Source of the DNA: Lysobacter arseniciresistens ZS79
GTDB taxonomy: Bacteria > Pseudomonadota > Gammaproteobacteria > Xanthomonadales > Xanthomonadaceae
Assembly: GCF_000768335.1 (NCBI RefSeq)
Contig: NZ_AVPT01000030.1
Span: 1 to 32,461 of the forward strand
DNA length: 32,461 bases
Direction of reading: 5' to 3'
Below, piece after piece: positions 27,268-32,461 of the stretch. The position numbers and the translations under genes were made by a program. Each line of letters begins with the position of its first letter. Position 1 is the stretch's first letter. Below the pieces are notes generated by a model. It saw only the letters and a program-made list of their open reading frames with translations, searched no databases and was not told where the DNA came from.

Positions 27268-28293
27268 ATGCGCATTCGCAAAACACTGGTGGCGTCAGCG
27301 GTCTTCCTGGCGCTTGGTTTCACCGCCCCCGCGTGGGCTCAGTCGGCCGACGAAACCGGCAACGGCGACCTCGACCAGGACATCGACGACAGCTACAACG
27401 ACCAGAGCACCGCGCTCGACCTGGCGCTCGACCTCGACGCGTCGCAGACCGACGACCACAGCGGCGACGACCGCAACAACGACGGCGAAGCCAACGCCGA
27501 CGGCCTCGGCAACGCGGCGGCCAACAACCACAGCAACGCGACGGCCAACTGGGAAAGCTCGTTCAATACCAACGTCGCGGTTGCGTCCACCGAGCTCAAC
27601 GGTTCGGTCAGCGGCGTCGGCGTGGGCGACATCGGCAACTTCGCCGGCAACAGCGGCGACGCCGATGGCGGCGACGGCGGCATGGGCGGCTGGGGCTTCG
27701 GCGGTGACGGCGACGGTGGCGACGGCGATGGCGGCGATGGCGCCGACAGCGGCGATTCGACCGCGGCCAGCCTCCGGTTGGGCAGCGCGTCGGCCGACAG
27801 CGGCGACGCGGACTCCGATGCCGATGCCGATTCCGACAGCGACGCGTCCGCCGGCTCGATCGCGGCGGCGATCGCGGCCGCGCTGGAGGACAACAACGGC
27901 GACGCCGACGCGGATGCCGATGCCGACTCCGACGCCAATGCCGACTCGGGCGACTCCGACTCCTCGGCGACCGCGAGCGCCGACAGCGGCGACGCAAGTG
28001 CCAGCGACTCCGGCAGCAGCGGCAACGCGGTGGCCAGCACCGGCCGTGGCGGTGATGGCGGCCGTGGCGTCGGTGGCGACGGCAACGGCGGCAACGGCAA
28101 CGGCGGCGATGGCGGGCGCGGCGGCAACGGCGGCTCGATCGCCAACGACGCCGGCAGCTTCGACATGTCCAACCACATGAACGGATCGGCCAACGCGGCC
28201 GCCGGCATCATGGTGGTGGCGCAGAACAGTGGCGCGGCCTCGCTGATCCAGCAGGGCGTCACCGTCCAGGCCAACCTGACCGTCGGCCAGTAA
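27268..28293 (+). CDS. Secreted acidic Gly/Asp/Ser-rich repeat protein, candidate amyloid or adhesin subunit
   Basis: A 341-residue exported protein with a clear signal peptide (MRIRKTLVASAVFLALGFTA, cleaved after AWA at 24). Residues 28-125 are Asp/Asn-rich with SNATANWESSFNTNVAVAS, a stretch of strand-forming Asn/Thr/Val sequence. Residues 125-165 are Gly/Asp repeats (GDGDGGDGDGGDG), 170-250 are Asp/Ala/Ser runs (DADADADSDAN), and 258-290 are Gly/Asn/Asp/Arg-rich. The C-terminal 45 residues return to complex sequence with VAQNSGAASLIQQGVTVQAN (317-336), related to the end of the next gene product. No cysteine is present. The highly acidic runs could bind calcium. Composition, position before a C39 peptidase and a coiled-coil barrel suggest the fibre subunit role of Pseudomonas FapC; sequence identity to FapC is not evident. 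The start has AAAGGAGA at ideal spacing. Confidence 0.75.
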   Translation: MRIRKTLVASAVFLALGFTAPAWAQSADETGNGDLDQDIDDSYNDQSTALDLALDLDASQTDDHSGDDRNNDGEANADGLGNAAANNHSNATANWESSFNTNVAVASTELNGSVSGVGVGDIGNFAGNSGDADGGDGGMGGWGFGGDGDGGDGDGGDGADSGDSTAASLRLGSASADSGDADSDADADSDSDASAGSIAAAIAAALEDNNGDADADADADSDANADSGDSDSSATASADSGDASASDSGSSGNAVASTGRGGDGGRGVGGDGNGGNGNGGDGGRGGNGGSIANDAGSFDMSNHMNGSANAAAGIMVVAQNSGAASLIQQGVTVQANLTVGQ

Positions 28294-28302
28294 CCGGTGC
28301 AT

Positions 28303-28338
28303 CCCGCGTCGCGGCCACTCATGGTGCCGCGACGCGGG
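28303..28338 (+). promoter_or_regulatory. Very strong intra-operon hairpin without T-tract
   Basis: CCCGCGTCGCGGC (28303-28315) and GCCGCGACGCGGG (28326-28338) form a perfect 13-bp stem with a 10-base loop, starting 10 bp after the stop of the repeat-protein gene. No T-run follows. Likely roles are partial termination or mRNA 3'-end stabilisation that raises the level of the subunit over the downstream genes. Confidence 0.7.
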
Positions 28339-28428
28339 CCCGACAGCGGCCATCGAGCAGCGTGGAAGGCGGCAGCGGCGACGTTGCCGCCACCCTGCAC
28401 CGGCGGACCGCCGCACAGGAGTATCGAC

Positions 28429-28845
28429 ATGTGCCCCCGAAACTTCCTCCGCCCCGCGTGGGGCGTCCTGCTGGCGGTCGCCTCGTGCTGGGCGCTGCCG
28501 CTGCTGGCCGCTCCCGACGGATTTCAACCCGCCGCGTCCGTTCCGGTGGAACCGCCCGGGCAGGCACCGGTCACCGGCCTCGGCGCCGCGCTCGGCCTCG
28601 ACCGCCTCGACCGCCTGCGCGGTGGCGACGGGGTCGACCTCGACCTGGTCGAGAACACCGCGCGCACCAGCGGCGAGGTGGCCGACAACCACGCCGAGAG
28701 CATCCTCAGCGGCAATAACACGCTGTCGGGCGAAGCCTTCTCCGGGGCCAGCGGCATCAACACCGCGATCCAGAACAGCGGCTCCAACGTCCTGATCCAG
28801 AACGCGACCGTGGTCAACGTGCGGTTCGGGGACCCGGGCCCGTGA
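28429..28845 (+). CDS. Small exported protein with double-glycine motif, Fap-like operon
   Basis: A 138-residue protein with a signal peptide (MCPRNFLRPAWGVLLAVASC, cleaved near LLAA at about 28). After a Pro-rich stretch comes LDRLDRLRGG (57-66): counting back from the second Gly, positions -4, -7 and -12 are Leu, the spacing of a classical double-glycine leader cut by C39 peptidases. The part after it (DGVDLDLVENTARTSGEVAD, then LSGNNTLSGEAFSGASGINT) is Asn/Ser/Gly-rich and strand-prone, ending in IQNSGSNVLIQNATVVNV (114-131), like the end of the upstream repeat protein. AGGAG lies 7 bases before the ATG. Its stop TGA overlaps a possible GTG start of the peptidase gene. It may be a minor fibre subunit or nucleator (FapB-like role); function is inferred from context only. 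Confidence 0.78.
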   Translation: MCPRNFLRPAWGVLLAVASCWALPLLAAPDGFQPAASVPVEPPGQAPVTGLGAALGLDRLDRLRGGDGVDLDLVENTARTSGEVADNHAESILSGNNTLSGEAFSGASGINTAIQNSGSNVLIQNATVVNVRFGDPGP

Positions 28846-28856
28846 GGCGACCGTGC

Positions 28857-29552
28857 ATGCGCGCCGGCATCCTTGCGCCGGGGCTGGCGCTGGCGCTGGC
28901 GCTGGCGCTGCCGTGCCTGGCGACGGCGTCGTCGCTCGGCGTGCGCACGCCGCAGGGCGGGGCGTACATGCTAAAGGTCACCAGCCTGAAGGAAGCGCGC
29001 TACGCAACCACGGTGCCGCAACAGTACGACTTCAGCTGCGGCTCGGCGGCGACCGCGACCCTGCTGACCTACCAGTACGGGCATCCGGTCAGCGAGCAGG
29101 ACGTGTTCGTGCGGATGTACCGCGATGGCGATCGCGCGCGGATCCGCGCCGAAGGGTTCTCGCTGCTCGACATGCGGCGTTACCTGGAGTCGCTGGGCTT
29201 CGTCGCCGACGGTTTCGAGCTGCCGCTGGACAAGCTGGAGGAGGAGGGCCTGCCGGCGATCGTCCTGCTCAACGACCGCGGCTACCGCCACTTCGTGGTG
29301 GTCAAGGGCGTGCGCGACGGCCGGGTGCTGCTCGGCGACCCCGCCCGCGGCACCCGGGCGATGTCGCGCGAGCGCTTCGAGGCGCTGTGGGACAACGGCG
29401 TGCTGTTCGTGATCCACAACCGCCGCGAGCTGGCCGGCTTCAACCAGCCGCGCGACTGGCGCACCGCGCCCCCGGCGCCGCTGCAGACGGGCGTCGGTCG
29501 CCGCGGACTGGGGGATGTCGTGATTCCCAAGTTCGGGCCGGGAGACAGCTGA
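28857..29552 (+). CDS. Periplasmic C39-family cysteine peptidase (FapD-like)
   Basis: A 231-residue papain-like peptidase domain with its own signal peptide (Leu/Ala repeat helix, cleaved near ATA at about 24) and no ABC-transporter part. Catalytic residues: oxyanion Gln in QQYDFSCG (55-62), Cys61, His145 (RGYRHFVVVKG) and Asp161 (LLGDPARGT). C39 peptidases typically cut double-glycine leaders; stand-alone exported ones occur in Fap-type operons as FapD. The ATG at 28857 has GAGG 9 bases upstream; a GTG at 28842 overlapping the previous stop is the alternative start. The flanking genes both encode exported proteins with double-glycine-like motifs, the likely substrates. Confidence 0.88.
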   Translation: MRAGILAPGLALALALALPCLATASSLGVRTPQGGAYMLKVTSLKEARYATTVPQQYDFSCGSAATATLLTYQYGHPVSEQDVFVRMYRDGDRARIRAEGFSLLDMRRYLESLGFVADGFELPLDKLEEEGLPAIVLLNDRGYRHFVVVKGVRDGRVLLGDPARGTRAMSRERFEALWDNGVLFVIHNRRELAGFNQPRDWRTAPPAPLQTGVGRRGLGDVVIPKFGPGDS

Positions 29553-30049
29553 TGGACGCAGGCGGCCGGGCTTTCGTCACCGCGTTGCTGGCGATGGCCA
29601 GTGCCGGCGTCTGCGCCGGCGAGGGCAGGGCGGCGCTGGGCCCCGAGTGGGTCGCGATGCCGCTGGAGCGGCTGGACCACATGCGCGGCGGCTTCGAGCT
29701 GCCGTCGGGACTGGTGCTGTCGTTCGGCATCGAACGGCTGGTCTACATCGACGGCAATCTCGTGGCGCAGGCCAGCGTGCGCATCCCCGACGTCAGCGCG
29801 ATCACGCCGGAGCAGGCGCTGGAGCTTGCACGAATGAAACAGGGGATGGTCGTCCAGGTCGGCGGCGGCAACACGTTTGTCCCATCAGGCACGGTCGATG
29901 GCGTGGTGATCCAGAACACGGTGGACGGTACCCGCATCAACGCCCTGACCACGCTCGACGTTGGCGTCGGGACGCTCGGAATGTTCCAGAACCTCAACGC
30001 CGGCGCCGCGCTGCAGGACGCCCTCAACCGGGCGCCCGGCTCGCCCTGA
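29552..30049 (+). CDS. Second small exported protein with double-glycine motif, Fap-like operon
   Basis: A 165-residue protein whose ATG overlaps the peptidase stop by one base (TGATG), with GGGAGA upstream. A signal peptide (about 1-22, ending VCA) is followed by MPLERLDHMRGG (36-47): Met at -4, Leu at -7 and Met at -12 from the second Gly, again the spacing of a double-glycine leader. The remainder has LVLSFGIERLVYIDGNLVAQ, a VVQVGGGNTFVPSG turn, and GVVIQNTVDGTRINALTTLD followed by a helix ending QDALNR. The QNT segment echoes the QNS motif in the two upstream subunit-like proteins. The end resembles small conserved proteins I associate with Fap-type operons, but I cannot name a family. 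Function unknown. Confidence 0.78.
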   Translation: MDAGGRAFVTALLAMASAGVCAGEGRAALGPEWVAMPLERLDHMRGGFELPSGLVLSFGIERLVYIDGNLVAQASVRIPDVSAITPEQALELARMKQGMVVQVGGGNTFVPSGTVDGVVIQNTVDGTRINALTTLDVGVGTLGMFQNLNAGAALQDALNRAPGSP

Positions 30050-30077
30050 CACCCACCTCAAGGACAGGCTCGTCGCG

Positions 30078-31271
30078 ATGAACAATCACAGCGGGTGCGC
30101 CACCGTCGCCACGGTGGTGATAGCCAACTGCCTGTCGCTCGCGGTGGCCGGCCAGGTGCGCGCGCAGGCCGTGTCGCCCAACCCGCGGCTGGATGCGCTG
30201 CAACAGCAGGTCGACGCGCAGAACCAGCGGCTGGACGAACTGCGCGACCAGCTCGCCGCGCAGGAGCACAACGTCGCCGAGTTGCAACGCGCGCTCGACA
30301 TGGAGCGGCTGGCGACGACGCGCGCACGCGGCACCGCGGATGGCGCGGGGCAGGGCGCACCGGTCGCGATGGATACCGCGGCCTCGGCCACCGCTGCGCT
30401 GGCCGCCTCGGTCGCCGCGCAATCCGCCCCCGGCGCGCAGGACGACGTGGAGCCCGACCCCCACGTTCCGGCTGCCACCGCCGTCGCGCAGGCGGGCGAG
30501 CCACCCGACCAGCCCGTCGGCCGCGCCCCCGAGCAGGACCTCCGCCCGCCCGAGGTCGCGCAGATCTTCGACCAGCCCGGCGTGCTGACCCCCGCGGGCA
30601 CGTTCATCCTCGAACCCTCGCTGCAGTTCGGCTACTCCTCCAGCAACCGCGTCGCGCTGGTCGGCTACACCATCATCCCGGCGATCCTGATCGGCCTGAT
30701 CGACGTCCGCCAGGTCAAGACCAGCACCGGTACCGCGGCGCTCACCGGGCGCATGGGCATCGGCAACCGGTTCGAACTGGAAGCACGGGTGCCGTACGTC
30801 TACAGCAGCAGCGACACCGTCAGCCGCGAGATCTTCACCGGCACCGCGGTCGAGAACGTGTTCACCTCCAGCGGCAAGGGGCTGGGCGACATCGAGGCGA
30901 CCGCGCGCATGCAGCTCAACCGGGGCGGCCCGGACAAACCCTTCTACGTCGGCTGGCTGCGCTACAAGAGCCGCACCGGCAAGGATCCGTTCGAGGTCGT
31001 CACCGATTGCGTGACCCGCTGCGTGGCCAATGCCACCGGCACCGGCCTGCCGCTGGAGCTGCCCACCGGCAGCGGCTTCGCGTCCCTCCAGCCGGGGATC
31101 ACCTGGCTGTACCCGTCCGACCCGGTAGTGTTCTTCGGCAGCGTCAGCTACCTGCACAACTTCAAGCGCGATGGGGTCTCGCGCACGGTGCTGACCGGCG
31201 CGCCGCCGGAGTTCCCGCAGACCGCGACCGAGCCGATCGGCGAAGTCGGGGGCGTACCCGGATACGGGTAA
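30078..31271 (+). CDS. FapF-like outer-membrane beta-barrel with coiled coil, apparently 3'-truncated
   Basis: A 397-residue protein: signal peptide to about 29 (VRA), coiled coil 36-80 (LDALQQQVDAQNQRLDELRD and on), an Ala/Pro-rich acidic linker (85-165), and from about 172 a beta-barrel region starting LTPAGTFILEPSLQFGYSSS, with VGYTIIPAILIGLIDV, NRFELEARVPYVYSSSDTV and KGLGDIEATARMQLN. This order matches Pseudomonas FapF, a trimeric barrel that exports Fap subunits, and the barrel opening resembles its relatives. FapF barrels have about 320 residues and end in an aromatic residue; here only about 225 remain and the protein ends GEVGGVPGYG. The missing last third, at the exact junction with the KfrA module, argues that the gene is broken. 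Whether any export remains is doubtful. Confidence 0.72.
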   Translation: MNNHSGCATVATVVIANCLSLAVAGQVRAQAVSPNPRLDALQQQVDAQNQRLDELRDQLAAQEHNVAELQRALDMERLATTRARGTADGAGQGAPVAMDTAASATAALAASVAAQSAPGAQDDVEPDPHVPAATAVAQAGEPPDQPVGRAPEQDLRPPEVAQIFDQPGVLTPAGTFILEPSLQFGYSSSNRVALVGYTIIPAILIGLIDVRQVKTSTGTAALTGRMGIGNRFELEARVPYVYSSSDTVSREIFTGTAVENVFTSSGKGLGDIEATARMQLNRGGPDKPFYVGWLRYKSRTGKDPFEVVTDCVTRCVANATGTGLPLELPTGSGFASLQPGITWLYPSDPVVFFGSVSYLHNFKRDGVSRTVLTGAPPEFPQTATEPIGEVGGVPGYG

Positions 31272-31275
31272 AATT
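31255..31275. other. Junction between Fap-like operon and KfrA module, with small inverted repeat
   Basis: TACCCG-GATA-CGGGTA (31255-31270) is a perfect inverted repeat covering the last codons of the truncated barrel gene. The adjoining GGATACGGGTAAAATT (31260-31275) agrees at 11 of 16 positions with GGATAATGGTGAATTA (32440-32455) in the palindrome at the window end. This could mark two ends of an inserted element. Confidence 0.35.
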
Positions 31276-31296
31276 GGGTCATAAGCCGTAGGGATC

Positions 31297-32343
31297 CTAT
31301 GAGTGGCTCGGATCTGATTTCGCGGCCTTTGCAGCCTTAGCCTCCGGCGGCATCTGCACCCTCGCAAGCATTTCTTCCAGTGCCTGCAGACGTCCGCCCA
31401 TGCGTGACAAGTCCGCTTCGGACAGCCGTCGACGGTCGCGCTCTGCCTCCAGGTCGGCCTGGGAAGTCGCCAGCTCCGTGCGGAGTCGTTCGTTGGCCTG
31501 CAGCTCCTTGGACCAGCAGGCTTCCAGTGTCTGCTGATCTTGGGCCTGAGCTTTCAGCTCTTCGATCTCGTGCTGCAGCTGCAAATGTTCAGCGCGTGCC
31601 TGGCCGCGCTCCTTCTCAAGCTGGCCCAGCTGCACCGCCATCTTCACGTTATCGCGACTCAACTGCATCAGCTCGTGGTTCTTGCCAGTCAGTCCTTCGT
31701 TCGCCTGCCGGAGTTCAACCTGCAACCCTTGCACTTGATGCTCGTGCCGACGTTGCTCCTGGTCGCGTTGCTCTTTCACTGAGGTCCGGTAGTGCTCCAG
31801 CGCTTCGCGGGCGTGCTGGTGCTTTTGTTCCAGTGATTCGACATGAGCCTCATGCTCGGCCAGGCGCGTGGTCAGGCCGGCGACGCGCTCGCCGAGCTGC
31901 GCCACCTCAGTCACCCTTCCGGCCAGGGCTTGTGCTGTGGCGGCATGGGTGACCTGTTCGTCGTGCAAGGCGGTTTCGGTGCGCTGGAGCTGGGCGCTCA
32001 GCGCGGCCGTCTCCTGCTGCAGGCGTTCCAGTGCCTGGCTGCGCTCCTGCAATTGCGCGTCGAAACGCTGCCGCGCCTCGGCAACCAGGGCCTCGGCTTC
32101 CTCGTGCAAGCGGCCGGCGAGCCGGCCGATCAGATCCTGCAGCGCGTCGCTGACTGCGACCTTCGCACCGACACCGGCGCCTTCCTCTTCTTCGAGTTCC
32201 TTGAGGTAGCGATGGATTGTGGTCTTCGAGCCGGTGTTGCCCAGCGCCACCCGCAGGGCGTCGATCGACGGGTGCTTCCCCTGTACGAGCAATGTCGCCC
32301 GGGCCTTCTGGACATCGGATTTATACAAGCCGCCGCGTGCCAT
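31297..32343 (-). CDS. KfrA-like DNA-binding protein with long coiled coil
   Basis: A 348-residue protein with an N-terminal KfrA-type DNA-binding domain (about 1-60: YKSDVQKARATLLVQGKHPS, LRVALGNTGSKTTIHRYLKEL) and then an almost continuous coiled coil to about residue 335, rich in Gln, Glu and Leu heptads. KfrA proteins of IncP plasmids bind their own promoter and aid plasmid stability or segregation; homologs occur on integrative elements. It has GGAG 5 bases before the ATG. Upstream are TTACAT repeats likely to be its operator. Its base composition is visibly less GC-rich than the neighbours, and the upstream 110 bp are AT-rich, supporting transfer. It faces the truncated barrel gene, 25 bp between stops. 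Confidence 0.86.
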   Translation of the reverse strand: MARGGLYKSDVQKARATLLVQGKHPSIDALRVALGNTGSKTTIHRYLKELEEEEGAGVGAKVAVSDALQDLIGRLAGRLHEEAEALVAEARQRFDAQLQERSQALERLQQETAALSAQLQRTETALHDEQVTHAATAQALAGRVTEVAQLGERVAGLTTRLAEHEAHVESLEQKHQHAREALEHYRTSVKEQRDQEQRRHEHQVQGLQVELRQANEGLTGKNHELMQLSRDNVKMAVQLGQLEKERGQARAEHLQLQHEIEELKAQAQDQQTLEACWSKELQANERLRTELATSQADLEAERDRRRLSEADLSRMGGRLQALEEMLARVQMPPEAKAAKAAKSDPSHS

Positions 32344-32370
32344 GGTGTCTCCGGACGATTTCGTAACGTA

Positions 32371-32393
32371 TTACATACCATGTAATTACATAC
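32371..32393. promoter_or_regulatory. Operator-like TTACAT repeats upstream of kfrA-like gene
   Basis: TTACAT-ACC-ATGTAA (32371-32385) is a perfect inverted repeat, and TTACATAC occurs directly at 32371 and again at 32386, 15 bp apart. KfrA proteins autoregulate by binding such repeats near their start, here 28-50 bp upstream. The block also contains AT-rich promoter-like sequence. Confidence 0.6.
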
Positions 32394-32436
32394 AGCTCAA
32401 TGGCTTTTCTGGAAGGGATGAACACCATTTTCTAAG

Positions 32437-32461
32437 GCGGGATAATGGTGAATTATCCCGC
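32437..32461. repeat. Perfect 10-bp inverted repeat at the window end, candidate recombinase site
   Basis: GCGGGATAAT (32437-32446) and ATTATCCCGC (32452-32461) are separated by GGTGA. Two 10-bp arms around a 5-base centre have the size of a tyrosine-recombinase core site or element end. It could also be an operator or a hairpin of an unseen neighbour. The window stops exactly at the second arm, so further symmetry cannot be checked. Confidence 0.5.

Noticed and set aside
27640-28150. Tandem-like GGC/GAC repeats considered as a CRISPR or minisatellite.
   Set aside because: Units are irregular, stay in one reading frame and encode Gly/Asp/Ser/Ala runs; there are no constant repeats with unique spacers.
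27295-28692. 465-codon minus-strand frame opposite the Gly/Asp-rich gene.
   Set aside because: Consists of Val/Ala/Gly/Arg runs that mirror the GGCGAC-type repeats; the plus-strand frame has a signal peptide and a strong ribosome-binding site.
28842-28856. GTG start for the C39 peptidase overlapping the previous stop.
   Set aside because: Possible by coupling, but the ATG at 28857 has a GAGG site at good spacing and gives a normal signal peptide; kept as the alternative.
31540-31782. Plus-strand frame of 80 codons opposite the kfrA-like gene, rich in Leu and Gln.
   Set aside because: It is the antisense reading of coiled-coil heptads; no independent start signal.

Overview
The window is high-GC bacterial DNA that reads as a chromosome segment of a Lysobacter/Luteimonas-like member of the Xanthomonadaceae (Lysobacteraceae). 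The main reason is a complete rpf (DSF quorum-sensing) cluster in xanthomonad order, beside prfB and lysS on one side and the aconitase gene (rpfA in Xanthomonas) on the other. The neighbouring housekeeping blocks (clpS-clpA-infA-aat, trxB, ald, ftsK-lolA-rarA) fit the same group. The genus is inferred; no rRNA or tRNA gene is visible.

Layout. 1-2000: end of prfB, an inverted pair of REP-like repeats, lysS. 2029-8054: rpfG and rpfC on the plus strand, meeting rpfF and rpfB tail-to-tail on the minus strand. RpfB and RpfF handle and make the DSF fatty-acid signal; RpfC senses it and phosphorylates RpfG, an HD-GYP cyclic-di-GMP phosphodiesterase. rpfH is absent. 8225-13957: a small lipoprotein gene, then acnA, hflD, mnmA and a Nudix gene on the minus strand, the last three joined by ATGA overlaps. 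13985-17844: clpS, clpA, infA and aat, a bacterial N-degron set (Aat adds Leu/Phe, ClpS recognises it, ClpAP degrades). 17825-19984: a FemAB-like acyltransferase and trxB. 19988-20211: a probable non-coding RNA or regulatory leader ending in a strong terminator just before ald. 21418-26827: ftsK, lolA and rarA, with an unrecognised periplasmic protein gene between lolA and rarA.

27268-31271 is the most unusual part: five consecutive genes for exported proteins. They are an acidic Gly/Asp/Ser-rich low-complexity protein, a small exported protein, a periplasmic C39 cysteine peptidase, a second small exported protein, and an outer-membrane beta-barrel with an N-terminal coiled coil. The plan resembles the Fap functional-amyloid system of Pseudomonas (FapC, FapD, FapF) but is divergent. 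Both small proteins carry a motif with the spacing of a double-glycine leader, the classical C39 substrate, and they flank the peptidase gene. The barrel gene appears to lack its last third at the point where a different module begins: a KfrA-like DNA-binding gene (31297-32343) with operator-like repeats and a perfect 10-bp inverted repeat at the window end. I read this as a mobile or plasmid-derived element inserted into, or recombined with, the Fap-like operon.
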